Shown: positions 7,283-15,232, numbered from the stretch's first letter. The stretch: DNA of 36,913 nucleotides from Faecalibacterium sp. UBA1360 (GCA_002306375.1 DBRU01000063.1:32189-69101); one strand, 5' to 3'. Numbers and translations are program-made. Notes: a model not told the origin generated them from the sequence alone.

Positions 7283-8002
7283 TCAGTCGCGGTGGCGGCC
7301 CAGGATGCGCAGCACGTACAGGAAGATGTTGATATAATCCAGGTACAGGCTCAGCGCACCGATGATGGAGGATTTGTGCAGCATGGCCGCGTCGCCGCCG
7401 AAGCAGGTGTAGTAGTATTTGAGCTTCTGCACGTCGTAGGCGGTGAAGGCCATGAACACCACCAGGCTGATGGCGCACAGGATCAAATCAAAGGTGCCGA
7501 AGGCGCCGGGCATGAACATCATGAGCAGACCGCCCAAAAGACCCACCACCAGCAGCGTGATGAGCGCGCCGGTGAGCATGGGGCCCCAGGAGCTGAGGTC
7601 CTTTTTGGTGGTGGCGCCGTACACGGCCATGATGCCGAAATACAGCGCGCCCACCAGGAAGGCCAGCACCAGGGTGCTGAAGGCGTACACCGCAAAGATC
7701 ACGCTAAGGTTAAGCCCGTTGAGCACCGCGTAGCCAAAGAACAGCGCCGTGGCGGTGGAGGGCTGCAGCTTGTCAATGCGGGCGGACAGCACCACCACCA
7801 GCACCAGTTCGGCGATGCACAGGATAAAGTACAGGCCGCTGTTGACCAGCAGATAAATCAGCGGGCTGGTCAGCGTACCGATGCCCACCGCGAAGGTGAC
7901 CAGCAGGCCGGCGAACATCCACACAAAGGTGCGGGTCATATATTGGTTGAGAGTACCGAACGGACTTTCGGCATAGGAAAGCGTATAATATTTTTCGTCC
8001 AT
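7283..8002 (-). CDS. Bax inhibitor-1 / YccA-YbhL family membrane protein
   Basis: A 239-residue protein with seven predicted spans. The N-terminus YAESPFGTLNQYMTRTFVWMFAGLLVTF is typical of bacterial BI-1 proteins. The last part (AFTAYDVQKLKYYYTCFGGD, then SLYLDYINIFLYVLRILGRHRD) contains the conserved TAYDxQ and D-Y-IN-F motifs; the conserved aspartates in these motifs form the pH-sensing pair in the Bacillus YetJ calcium-leak channel. Family members lie in the cytoplasmic membrane and are thought to conduct Ca2+ or modulate membrane proteases. ATG 8002 has AAAGGGG about 12 bases upstream. It is monocistronic and divergent from hemW. Confidence 0.92.
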   Translation of the reverse strand: MDEKYYTLSYAESPFGTLNQYMTRTFVWMFAGLLVTFAVGIGTLTSPLIYLLVNSGLYFILCIAELVLVVVLSARIDKLQPSTATALFFGYAVLNGLNLSVIFAVYAFSTLVLAFLVGALYFGIMAVYGATTKKDLSSWGPMLTGALITLLVVGLLGGLLMMFMPGAFGTFDLILCAISLVVFMAFTAYDVQKLKYYYTCFGGDAAMLHKSSIIGALSLYLDYINIFLYVLRILGRHRD

Positions 8003-8039
8003 GGTTCCATTGGACCCCTTTCTTTTTGCATAGTCCTAT

Positions 8040-8069
8040 TATATACTTGATTCACGCAAAAATGTGTAA
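8040..8069 (-). promoter_or_regulatory. Probable promoter of the BI-1 family gene
   Basis: On the minus strand TTTACA (8064-8069), an 18-base spacer and TATATA (8040-8045); an overlapping TATAAT (8038-8043) is a better -10 box but leaves a 20-base spacer. Confidence 0.5.
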
Positions 8070-8115
8070 ACGATATGTGAACCAACGAACATTTTTTTGT
8101 GAAGGAGAGAACATT

Positions 8116-9195
8116 TTGGCGCAGGATCGCTTTGGGGTCTATCTGCATATCCCCTACTGCCGGGCACGGTGCCGGTATTGTGACTTTTATACTTCCCCCG
8201 GGGCGCGGCAAGTGCCCGACGCTTATGTGCACGCCCTGTTGCGGGAACTGGCCAAAAACGTCCGCCGGCCGGATACCCTCTATTTCGGCGGGGGCACGCC
8301 GGCGCTGCTGTCCCCCGCCCAGGCGGCGGCGCTCATCGACGCGGCACACCCGCTGCCCGGAGCCGAGATCACCCTGGAAGCCAACCCCGACGCCGTGACC
8401 CCCGAATCGCTGGCGGGATTCCGCGCGGCCGGCGTCAACCGGCTGAGCTTCGGGGTGCAGAGCGCCTCCGACGCCCAGCTGCGCACGCTGGGCCGCACCC
8501 ACACGGCCGCCGGGGCCGCCCGGGCCTTGGAATGGGCCAGGGCAGCAGGGTTCGACGACCTGTGCGGGGACATCATGCTGGCCCTGCCCAGGTACTCCAA
8601 CGCCGAGTTCGACGAGACCCTGGATCTGCTGCGCGCCGGCGGGTGCACCCATATTTCGGCGTATCTGCTCAAGATCGAACCGGGCACCGCCTTTGCCAGA
8701 CGACGCCCCGACAGCCTGCCCGACCCGGACGCGGCCGCCGACTTTTATCTGTACGCGGTGGAGCGCCTGGCCCGGGCCGGGTACCGCCAGTATGAGATCA
8801 GCAACTTTGCTCTGCCCGGGCACGAGGGGCGGCACAATCTTTTGTACTGGAACTGCCGGGATTACCTGGGCATCGGCCCGGCGGCCCACAGCTGTATGGA
8901 CGGCGTGCGGCGCTTCTGGCCCGGCGATACGGCGGGTTTTATTGCCGGGACGCTGGCCGAACAGGAGGAAGGCGTGTGCGACGCCGAGGACTTTTTGCTG
9001 ATGCAGCTGCGGCTGTGCACCGGGCTGGACTGGGAGGACTATGTGCGCCGGGGCGGCGCGCCCCTGGACGGGCGGCGCCGGGCGTTCATCCGTCAATGCG
9101 AGGCCCACGGCTACGCCGAGTTTGACGGGCGCACCCTGCGCCTGACCCCCGCGGGCATGGTGGTGCAGAACGCAATCCTGGAAGAATTGCTGTAA
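8116..9195 (+). CDS. hemW: Radical SAM heme chaperone HemW
   Basis: The 359-residue product has the radical-SAM cluster motif in YLHIPYCRARCRYCDFYTSPG (CxxxCxxC), then YFGGGTPALLS, EANPD, RLSFGVQS, GRTH and the HemN-type C-terminal domain. HemW proteins (about 375 residues) resemble coproporphyrinogen III dehydrogenase HemN but act as heme-binding chaperones; true HemN has a longer N-terminal segment, absent here. The likely start is TTG 8116, eight bases after AAGGAG (8102-8107); no ATG or GTG fits that site. Older annotations call this family oxygen-independent coproporphyrinogen oxidase. Monocistronic, ended by the hairpin at 9201-9240. Confidence 0.88.
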   Translation: MAQDRFGVYLHIPYCRARCRYCDFYTSPGARQVPDAYVHALLRELAKNVRRPDTLYFGGGTPALLSPAQAAALIDAAHPLPGAEITLEANPDAVTPESLAGFRAAGVNRLSFGVQSASDAQLRTLGRTHTAAGAARALEWARAAGFDDLCGDIMLALPRYSNAEFDETLDLLRAGGCTHISAYLLKIEPGTAFARRRPDSLPDPDAAADFYLYAVERLARAGYRQYEISNFALPGHEGRHNLLYWNCRDYLGIGPAAHSCMDGVRRFWPGDTAGFIAGTLAEQEEGVCDAEDFLLMQLRLCTGLDWEDYVRRGGAPLDGRRRAFIRQCEAHGYAEFDGRTLRLTPAGMVVQNAILEELL

Positions 9196-9200
9196 GGAAA

Positions 9201-9240
9201 CAAAAGAGGTCCGCTCTTTTTCAAGAGCGGACCTCTTTTG
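9201..9240 (+). terminator. Terminator after hemW
   Basis: CAAAAGAGGTCCGCTCTT (9201-9218) and its exact complement (9223-9240) form an 18-bp stem with a four-base loop, starting six bases after the hemW stop. The stem's own T-rich 3' end supplies the U-run. By symmetry it could also work on the minus strand. Confidence 0.85.
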
Positions 9241-9375
9241 ATAGGATACCTTATATAACTTCCGGCGGCGCAGGAGTATGGAAAACGAAAAAAGTAAATA
9301 CTGACGCACCATCGGAACATATTGGCGGTTTTTCCGTCCTTATAAGTAGAAAGACCTTGGGAGGAAGGTGTGTTT

Positions 9376-9777
9376 ATGATGAAAAGAGGATGGATCGCCA
9401 TGGCGGGCTGCTTGCTTGTGATGGGGGTCGCGGCGTTTGCCTTTTCCGGCCAAAAGCCCTACAGGGATCTGCAGGCCTCCGACATCCTTTCGGCAACGGT
9501 CCGATTGACGCCGCCGGACAAGACGATCCAGGTGACGGAGATCGAGGAACTGGTTGCCTGCCTGAACGAAGTGGTCATCTATAACCAAGATCCCTCGTAT
9601 ACGGAATACGCCGGGCAAGCCGCTGTTTTCACCCTGACCATGTCGGATGGGTCCCGGGAAGAGATCGTGGCCTACAATCCCTTTGTGGTGATCAACGGGA
9701 TCGGATACAGGACCAAATACGAACCCTGCGAAAAGCTGAACCGCTATGCCAACCGATTGCTGGAGCAGGCAAAATAA
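9376..9777 (+). CDS. Small exported or membrane-anchored protein of unknown function
   Basis: A 133-residue protein. Residues 1-25 (MMKRGWIAMAGCLLVMGVAAFAFSG) are a signal peptide or uncleaved N-terminal anchor; the cysteine is too early and lacks a proper lipobox. The rest is soluble and mixed alpha/beta: LQASDILSATVRLTPPDKTI, then EIEELVACLNEVVIYNQD, VFTLTMSDGSREEIVAYNPF, and a helical end. The layout (strand, helix, two strands ending in a small aromatic loop) resembles small clostridial exported domains of unknown function, but I cannot name the family. ATG 9376 follows GGGAGGAAGG (9359-9368). It stands alone between the hemW terminator and a convergent operon; its base composition is lower in GC than the neighbours. 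Confidence 0.75.
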   Translation: MMKRGWIAMAGCLLVMGVAAFAFSGQKPYRDLQASDILSATVRLTPPDKTIQVTEIEELVACLNEVVIYNQDPSYTEYAGQAAVFTLTMSDGSREEIVAYNPFVVINGIGYRTKYEPCEKLNRYANRLLEQAK

Positions 9778-9845
9778 CGGCTCCGAAAGAGCAGCGTCCC
9801 CGGAAGATCGAACGCCAACCGTATCGGAGGGCATCCGCGGCCGAC

Positions 9846-10496
9846 TCACTGCCGGTGCCGGGCGCGCAGGGCCCGCCACAAAAGCAGGGCGCACAGCCAC
9901 ACACCGCTGTACACCGCGCCGGCGGCCAGGGTGTACAGCACAAAGGGAAGTCCGCCGCTCAGGACCGACACCGTATACAAAATCCACCAGACCAGGGCCA
10001 GTGCCGTGCCCGCGGCGCACAGCCCGATGGCCAGGGGTAGCCATTTGCCGCTGCGCCGGGCCGGGCCCAGCAGCACATACCCGCCCAGCAGGCCGGCCAG
10101 CCAGGCGAAGGTGCGCAGCAGCGACGGGGCCGTGAACCGGGTGGCCACATAGATGGCCGTGGGACCGTCCGCCCCGCCGATGATGCCCAGGGAGGTCACC
10201 TGCCGGGCCGTGTGGACCCCCGCGCACACCGACCCGACCGCCACCGCCGCCGCCAGAGCCAGAAACGCCCATCGCCAGGGGCTGGCCGGGTCGCGGTGGT
10301 CGGCAAATTCCCGGTTGAAGGTATCTGCCAGCGTGCGGGCGTCCCCCAGTTCGGCCTGGATGTCGGCCAATGTCTCGCCGGAATCCAGACGGCTTTGCAG
10401 GTCGCTGGCCAGGTCGTTCATCACCCGCAGCCGGGTGGCGCGGTCCAGGCGCAGGTGGCGTTCCACCGCGTTGACGTAGCGTTTGATCTCGTTCAT
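9846..10496 (-). CDS. HAAS-domain membrane protein, PadR partner
   Basis: A 216-residue protein. Residues 1-65 (MNEIKRYVNAVERHLRLDRA, DLASDLQSRLDSG, IQAELGDARTLADTFNREF) form the alpha-helical HAAS/DUF1700-type domain, which in many Firmicutes is encoded next to a PadR regulator and is thought to signal with it. About four membrane spans follow from residue 74. A loop at 104-116 reads GIIGGADGPTAIY, a motif known from the beta subunit of sodium-pumping decarboxylases, although the rest is unrelated in length. ATG 10496 has GAGGAGG seven bases upstream and overlaps the padR stop (ATGA). Function unknown; probably senses or acts at the membrane. Confidence 0.82.
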   Translation of the reverse strand: MNEIKRYVNAVERHLRLDRATRLRVMNDLASDLQSRLDSGETLADIQAELGDARTLADTFNREFADHRDPASPWRWAFLALAAAVAVGSVCAGVHTARQVTSLGIIGGADGPTAIYVATRFTAPSLLRTFAWLAGLLGGYVLLGPARRSGKWLPLAIGLCAAGTALALVWWILYTVSVLSGGLPFVLYTLAAGAVYSGVWLCALLLWRALRARHRQ

Positions 10497-10867
10497 GGGG
10501 CATCCTCCTCGCAAAAATGCTGCACACAGGCGGCAAAGGTGTTCCAGGTCTCCAGCTGCCGGTCCAGGGTCTGCCGCCCCGCCGGGGTGACCGTGTACAC
10601 CTTGCGGGGGGCCAGGCGCTGCTTACCCGGCTCGGTGGCCTGCCAGGCCGAGGTGATACAGCCGTCATCCTCCAGCCGGTAGAGGATCGGGTACAACGTG
10701 CCTTCTTTCAGGTCCAGCAGCCCGTCGCTGCCTTTGCGCAGGCGCTGGATCAGCTCGTACCCGTGGGACGGGCGCAGGGCCAGCAGTCGCAGCACAAGCA
10801 TCTCCAGCACGCCCTTTTTCAGCTGGCGGGCAAAGCGGGCGGTGTCCTGTGCGTTGGGTTCGGCCAT
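10493..10867 (-). CDS. PadR-family transcriptional regulator
   Basis: A 124-residue repressor-type protein with the PadR winged helix: LKKGVLEMLVLRLLALRPSHGYELIQRL, then LDLKEGTLYPILYRLEDDGCITSAWQ, and the wing APRKVYTVTPAGRQTLDRQLE. The C-terminal helix serves dimerisation. It is first in a two-gene operon with the HAAS protein. GGAGG lies seven bases before ATG 10867. The AT-rich upstream stretch (10885-10925) contains small inverted repeats (e.g. AGTACATACT) that may be its operator, but none is clear enough to define. Confidence 0.93.
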   Translation of the reverse strand: MAEPNAQDTARFARQLKKGVLEMLVLRLLALRPSHGYELIQRLRKGSDGLLDLKEGTLYPILYRLEDDGCITSAWQATEPGKQRLAPRKVYTVTPAGRQTLDRQLETWNTFAACVQHFCEEDAP

Positions 10868-10962
10868 GGGCGGACCTCCTTTCGGTTTCTATATATTTAG
10901 TTTTGCTAAGTACATACTAACACATAGCATCCGCCCCGTCAATCCCCCTGGCGGACGGCACA

Positions 10963-11004
10963 AAACAAAAAGCAAGACCCGCACAACGGGTCTTGCCTGT
11001 TTTT
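10963..11004. terminator. Bidirectional terminator after the SBP-permease-ATPase operon
   Basis: GCAAGACCCG (10972-10981) and CGGGTCTTGC (10987-10996) form a 10-bp stem. T-runs follow on both strands (minus: TTTTTGTTTTG; plus: CTGTTTTTG). It lies just past the ATPase stop at 11011 and serves that minus-strand operon. Confidence 0.8.
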
Positions 11005-11010
11005 GTTTGT

Positions 11011-11583
11011 TCAGGTCTGGCAGGGGTGCATCTGCACCACCGGCCAGCCCAGCAGCGCCGCGGCCGCGGCGTCGTGGGTGACAAGAACGGTGTCCCTCTC
11101 CCCTGCCAGGCGGCGGATGGTCTCGGCGGCTTGGGCCACCAGGTCGGCGTCCATGCCGGTGAAGGGTTCGTCCAGCAGCAGGGTCCCGGCCCCGGGGCAC
11201 AGCAGCGCCCGCAGCAGGGCGGCCCGGCGCTTTTGCCCGCCGGACAGCCGGGCGCTGGGCAGGGCCAGTTCGGCCTCCCCGAAGCCCAGGGCGCGCAGCT
11301 CCCGCGCCGCCCGTTCGGTGTCGCCGCCCACGAGGGCGATGTTGCCCGGGGCGGTCAGCTGGGGACACAGGCGGTTTTCCTGAAAGACCGCGCCGATGCG
11401 GCCCACGCCGGTCACCTGGCCGGCGTCGGGGCGTTCCAGCCCCATAAGGATGCGCAGCAGGGTGGTCTTGCCGCATCCGGACGGCCCCATAAGCACCAGG
11501 GGGCCCTGCACGGTCAGGCAAAAGCCGTCCAGCACGGTCTTGGCGCCGAAGCGCTTGGCCAGGTTTTGGATCGTGACGCTCAT
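11011..11583 (-). CDS. Compact ABC importer ATPase (SsuB/TauB/ThiZ class)
   Basis: The product has only 190 residues, against about 240-260 for the class. All ATPase motifs are present: Walker A GPSGCGKTT, Q-loop in IGAVFQENRLCPQL, signature LSGGQKRR, Walker B TLLLDEPFTGMD, switch histidine in VLVTHD. What is missing is most of the C-terminal extension. It should drive the permease upstream in the same operon. ATG 11583 overlaps the permease stop (ATGA) and follows GGGGAGGTGAGG. Very Ala/Gly/Arg-rich, in keeping with high GC. Confidence 0.9.
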   Translation of the reverse strand: MSVTIQNLAKRFGAKTVLDGFCLTVQGPLVLMGPSGCGKTTLLRILMGLERPDAGQVTGVGRIGAVFQENRLCPQLTAPGNIALVGGDTERAARELRALGFGEAELALPSARLSGGQKRRAALLRALLCPGAGTLLLDEPFTGMDADLVAQAAETIRRLAGERDTVLVTHDAAAAALLGWPVVQMHPCQT

Positions 11584-12359
11584 GCCCTCACCTCCCCGCA
11601 AAGCCGGGCCTTGGCCCGGCGCAGGCCCCGGGACGCTGCCGCCGACAACAAGGCCGACAACAGCACGATGACCAGCGTCCAGGCAAACACGTCAGGGGTG
11701 GACAGGGTGATCTTGGCCCGGTACAAGGCGTCGCCCACGCTGCGGTCGGGCAGGCCGATGACCTCGGCGGAAACACCGCTTTTCCAGCACATGCCCATGG
11801 CGGCGATGCAGGCTTCGCTGAAAGAGGGAAACACCCCCGGCAGCCAGATGTACCGCAGGCGGCGCACCAGAGGCAGGCGGTAGACCCGAGCCATCTCCAG
11901 CAGTTGGGCGTCGGTGTCGGCGATGCCCCCCACCACCCCCGCGTACACCACAGGCAGCACATGGGTGAAGCTGACCACCACCGAAAGATTGTCGCCGCTG
12001 ACCCACAGCAGGGCCAGGATCACAAAGCTGGCCACCGGCATGGCGCGGATCAGCTGCATGGGCGGGGCCAGCAGTTCCCGCAGCCAGCGGTACCGGGCGC
12101 CCAAGGCCCCCAGCACCAGCCCGCCCGCCACCGCCAGCACAAAGCCGGTGAGGATGCGCAGGGCGCTGAAAGCGATGCGCTGCCAAAAGGCCGCCGTGGG
12201 CACCAGCACGGCCAGCGCCCGCAGGGTCTGCACCGGCGTGGACAAAAACACGCCGCCGTGGCCCAGGGCCATGGCCAGCGCCTGCCACACTGCTACCCAG
12301 AACAGGACAGCGGCGACCCGGGGGCCGTACCGGCGCAAAAGAGAAGGATCACAGGCCAT
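11580..12359 (-). CDS. ABC importer permease (nitrate/sulfonate/taurine-like)
   Basis: A 259-residue inner-membrane protein with about six spans. The docking loop reads roughly LLEMARVYRLPLVRRLRYIWLPG, the EAA motif of the SsuC/TauC/ThiX permease family, and it is preceded by LIRAMPVASFVILALLWVS, also typical. ATG 12359 lies inside the last codons of the binding-protein gene (11-base overlap), with no strong ribosome site, so translation is probably coupled. Together with the lipoprotein and the small ATPase it forms one importer. Substrate not determined. Confidence 0.88.
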   Translation of the reverse strand: MACDPSLLRRYGPRVAAVLFWVAVWQALAMALGHGGVFLSTPVQTLRALAVLVPTAAFWQRIAFSALRILTGFVLAVAGGLVLGALGARYRWLRELLAPPMQLIRAMPVASFVILALLWVSGDNLSVVVSFTHVLPVVYAGVVGGIADTDAQLLEMARVYRLPLVRRLRYIWLPGVFPSFSEACIAAMGMCWKSGVSAEVIGLPDRSVGDALYRAKITLSTPDVFAWTLVIVLLSALLSAAASRGLRRAKARLCGEVRA

Positions 12360-13401
12360 AGTAGAAGCCGTCGTCGGGCAGCGCGCCGCCCACGCTGGCG
12401 GGGTCGGCGTCATACAGGACCTGGAAGTAGGTCTCCAGGGCCGTGCGCATCTCTTCGCCCGTGACAAAGACGATGTTGCATTCGGGCAGGGCCTTCTGGG
12501 CCAGGGCAGCCTTGGCCACGATGCCGTAGCTCTCGCACAAGGCGGCCGTGGTCTCCAGGTCGGAGTTGGCGGCCTCGGTGCTGGCCTGGTAGGCGGACAG
12601 GAAGGCCTCAAAGGCTTCGGGGTCGGCTTCGATGGCGTCGGTGCGGGCCACCAGCACGCCGGTGACCAGCTGGGAGCCGGCCACCTTCTGCCATTCCTCG
12701 GTGGTGTCCAGCGCCACGCGCAGGCCCTCCACCTGGCTCAGGGCGCTGGTCACGAAGGGCTGGGGCAGCATGGCGATGGTGGACGCGCCGGCTTGCAGCT
12801 GGGCCAGGGCCTCGGTGGCTTCGCTGAAATACTGGATGTCCACATCCGTGTCGGGGTCCAGGCCGTTTTCGGTCAGCAGATAGCGCAGCACATATTCCGG
12901 GGTGGTGCCCTTGCCGGTGGTCAGGATGGTCTGGCCGCGCAGGTCCTCAAAGGACTGGACGGTGTCCCCCTGTTCCAGTACGTAGAGCACGCCCAGGGTG
13001 TTGATGGCCGCCACCTGGATGGCGCCTTCGGTCTTTTGGTAGAGCGTGGCCGCCAGGTTGGCCGGGATGGCGGCGGCGTCCAGCTCGCCCTTGATGAGCT
13101 TGGGCACGATCTCATCCGCCGCGCCGTACATGGAAAATTCCACCGCCACGTCGGACTGGCCCTGGGCGCTGGCCTCCACCAGGTTGACCAGGCCCATGCT
13201 GGTGGGGCCCTGCAGACCGGCCAGGCGCAGCGCCGTGCCGGACGCGGGCTCGGCAGTCTCGGCAGTCTCGGGGGCCGGGGTGGCGGGGGCAGCCGTGGAC
13301 TCGGACGCGGGAGCCTCGGAGGAAGAGGGCGCGGAGCACCCCGCGGCAGACACAGCAAACGCCAGCGCCAACGCGCCGGTCAACAGACGACGGATCTTCA
13401 T
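12349..13401 (-). CDS. ABC importer substrate-binding lipoprotein (NMT1/SsuA-like)
   Basis: A 350-residue lipoprotein: signal MKIRRLLTGALALAFAVSAAGC with a lipobox (SAAGC), a Ser/Ala/Pro/Glu-rich linker to about residue 54, then a type-2 periplasmic-binding fold beginning LRLAGLQGPTSMGLVNLVE. The segments LIKGELDAAAIPANLAATLY, VQSFEDLRGQTILTTGKGTTP and DAIEADPEAFEAFLSAYQAS are typical of NMT1/SsuA-like proteins that bind nitrate, sulfonates, bicarbonate or thiamine precursors. First gene of its operon. ATG 13401 is preferred (AAGGAG eight bases upstream) over the preceding in-frame GTG. It is divergent from a Crp/Fnr gene that may control it. Confidence 0.88.
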   Translation of the reverse strand: MKIRRLLTGALALAFAVSAAGCSAPSSSEAPASESTAAPATPAPETAETAEPASGTALRLAGLQGPTSMGLVNLVEASAQGQSDVAVEFSMYGAADEIVPKLIKGELDAAAIPANLAATLYQKTEGAIQVAAINTLGVLYVLEQGDTVQSFEDLRGQTILTTGKGTTPEYVLRYLLTENGLDPDTDVDIQYFSEATEALAQLQAGASTIAMLPQPFVTSALSQVEGLRVALDTTEEWQKVAGSQLVTGVLVARTDAIEADPEAFEAFLSAYQASTEAANSDLETTAALCESYGIVAKAALAQKALPECNIVFVTGEEMRTALETYFQVLYDADPASVGGALPDDGFYYGL

Positions 13402-13445
13402 CACACATTCTCCTTTGGGACGCCGCCCCAGCGGCGCATTTGCAT

Positions 13446-13474
13446 TTGATTTTGCCGACTTACTATACTATAAT
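13446..13474 (+). promoter_or_regulatory. Promoter of the Crp/Fnr-like operon
   Basis: TTGATT (13446-13451), a 17-base spacer and a perfect TATAAT (13469-13474), leaving a leader of about 73 bases. No equally clear promoter is seen for the divergent lipoprotein operon; an activated or weak one (TATTAT/TATAGT near 13465-13475) may overlap it. Confidence 0.7.
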
Positions 13475-13514
13475 AAGTTCGTAATGTCGATTGCCTGTGC
13501 AACATTTTTGCCCG

Positions 13515-13527
13515 GGCAACATTTGCC
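13515..13527. promoter_or_regulatory. Possible Crp/Fnr-type operator
   Basis: GGCAA-CAT-TTGCC is a perfect 5-3-5 palindrome about 35 bases downstream of the predicted start of transcription. A related half-repeat, GCAACATTTTTGC, lies just before it (13499-13511), so GCAACATTT occurs twice, 17 bases apart. The placement would suit autorepression by the protein encoded at 13554. Confidence 0.45.
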
Positions 13528-13553
13528 GGACGGCAGACGGAAAGGATCGACCC

Positions 13554-14249
13554 ATGGATTTGAGACCGTATTACCCGCTGTTGCGCCAGACCTCCCTTTT
13601 GCGCCTGATGCGCGACGATGAACTGGATCGGATGCTCACCTGCTTTGCCCCGCGGGTGCGGCGCTACCAGAAGGGCGAGCTGCTGCTGCTGGCCGGGTAC
13701 GAGACCAAAGAGGTGGGCATTTTGCTGGAGGGCAAGATCACCGCCCTGAAAAACACCCCCGACGGCGCCAGCGTCGCCATCACCGAGATGGGCCCGGGCG
13801 GGCTGTTCGGGGATGTGCTGTCCGGCTCCAGCGAGAAAAGCCCCGTAAGCGTGATGGCCCAGACCGAATCCCTGGCCATGTACCTGCCCTACGAAAAGAT
13901 CATCCACCCCTGCGCCAAGCTGCACGAGACCCACTTGCAGCTGCTGCAAAACCTGGTGCTGACCATCTCGAACAAATATTTTGCCCTGGACCGCCGGGTG
14001 GAGCTGCTGATCTGCAAAAGCCTGCGCACCCGCATCTGCCTGTGGCTGCTGGAACAGGCCGCCGAGGCCGGCCAGGCCACCTTTGCGGTGCCCCTGACCC
14101 GGGCGGGGCTGGCCGAGTACCTGAACTGCGACCGCAGCGCCCTGAGCCGGGAGCTGGGACGCATGCAGCGGGAAGGATTGATCGAGACTTTCCGCGGCAG
14201 CTTTAAGATCTTGGACACCGAGCGCCTGCGCCGCGCCTGTCAGGAATGA
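13554..14249 (+). CDS. Crp/Fnr-family transcriptional regulator
   Basis: A 231-residue protein. Residues about 15-120 form a cyclic-nucleotide-binding-like barrel (VRRYQKGELLLLAGYETKEVGILLEGKITAL; PGGLFGDVL), with no cysteine cluster of the Fnr type. Residues about 160-225 are the Crp-type helix-turn-helix (VPLTRAGLAEYLNCDRSALS, RELGRMQREGLIETFRGSFKIL). The barrel lacks an obvious cAMP-binding RxS motif, so the ligand is unknown. ATG 13554 follows GGAAAGGA. It heads a three-gene operon and is divergent from the importer at 11011-13401, which it may regulate. Confidence 0.9.
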   Translation: MDLRPYYPLLRQTSLLRLMRDDELDRMLTCFAPRVRRYQKGELLLLAGYETKEVGILLEGKITALKNTPDGASVAITEMGPGGLFGDVLSGSSEKSPVSVMAQTESLAMYLPYEKIIHPCAKLHETHLQLLQNLVLTISNKYFALDRRVELLICKSLRTRICLWLLEQAAEAGQATFAVPLTRAGLAEYLNCDRSALSRELGRMQREGLIETFRGSFKILDTERLRRACQE

Positions 14250-14260
14250 GGAAACGCAAC

Positions 14261-15232
14261 ATGAAGGACCGCAACCATCCCGTTTTGTATATCGTCATCC
14301 CCTGCTACAACGAGCAGGAGGTACTGCCCATCACGGCGCCCCTGTTTTTGCGCAAGATCGAAGATCTGAGCGCCGCGGGCAAGATCAGCCCCGAAAGCCG
14401 GGTGCTGTTTGTCAACGACGGCTCCCGGGACAAAACCTGGGACATCATCTGCGGGCTGGCCGCCGCCGACCCCCATTATCTGGGCATCAGCCAGAGCCGC
14501 AACCGCGGGCACCAGAACGCCGTGCTGGCCGGGCTTATGGAAGCCAAGGACCGCTGCGACATCACGATCTCCATCGACTGCGACGGGCAGGACGACATCA
14601 ACGCCATGGACGCCATGGTGGACGCCTACCGCGACGGGTGCGAGGTGGTGTACGGCGTGCGCTCCAAGCGGGACACCGACACCTTCTTCAAGCGCTTCAC
14701 AGCCGAGAGCTTCTACAAGCTGCTCAACGCCATGGGGGCCGAGGTCGTGTTCAACCATGCCGACTACCGCCTGCTCAGCGCCCGGGTCCTGAAAGAATTC
14801 GCCAATTTCAAGGAAGTCAACCTGTTTTTGCGGGGCATGGTGCCGCTGGTAGGCTTCAAATCCACGGCTGTCACCTACGAGCGCCACGAGCGCATCGCCG
14901 GCGAAAGCCACTATCCCCTGTCCAAAATGCTGGGCCTGGCCTTTGACGGCATCACGAGCCTTTCGGTCAAGCCGATCCGCTTCATCACGGGGTTCGGCGT
15001 CCTGGTGGCGCTGGTCTCCTTTGTGGGGGTGATCTGGGCCATCGTGGAGGCCGCCATCGGCGCTACGGTATCGGGCTGGGCATCCACCACCTGCATCATC
15101 TGCTTTGTGTCGGGCGTGCAGCTGATCTGCCTGGGCGTCATCGGCGAATACATCGGCAAGATCTACATGGAGACCAAGGCCCGCCCGCGCTACATCATCA
15201 GCGAGCGGACCTGGGACGAGGAGGACGCATGA
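14261..15232 (+). CDS. Membrane-bound family 2 glycosyltransferase (DPM1/GtrB-like)
   Basis: A 323-residue protein. The GT-A domain shows YIVIPCYNEQEVLP, VLFVNDGSRDKTW, SQSRNRGHQNAVLAGL and the metal-binding region SIDCDGQDDINAMDAMV, followed by two C-terminal membrane spans (ITGFGVLVALVSFVGVIWAI; CIICFVSGVQLICLGVIGEY) ending in the IGKIYMETKARPRYII signature. Such enzymes (GtrB, ArnC, dolichol-phosphate-mannose synthase) move a sugar from a nucleotide to undecaprenyl phosphate for later use outside the membrane. ATG 14261 is chosen for GAGGA eight bases upstream; ATG 14246 overlaps the regulator stop but has poor spacing. Confidence 0.93.
   Translation: MKDRNHPVLYIVIPCYNEQEVLPITAPLFLRKIEDLSAAGKISPESRVLFVNDGSRDKTWDIICGLAAADPHYLGISQSRNRGHQNAVLAGLMEAKDRCDITISIDCDGQDDINAMDAMVDAYRDGCEVVYGVRSKRDTDTFFKRFTAESFYKLLNAMGAEVVFNHADYRLLSARVLKEFANFKEVNLFLRGMVPLVGFKSTAVTYERHERIAGESHYPLSKMLGLAFDGITSLSVKPIRFITGFGVLVALVSFVGVIWAIVEAAIGATVSGWASTTCIICFVSGVQLICLGVIGEYIGKIYMETKARPRYIISERTWDEEDA

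Noticed and set aside
7066..7332. Short frames within the inverted-repeat cassette
   Set aside because: They are made of palindrome sequence, lack ribosome sites and run into the BI-1 gene.
10885..10925. A PadR operator upstream of the padR gene
   Set aside because: Only short, imperfect inverted repeats are present; no site could be defined with confidence.
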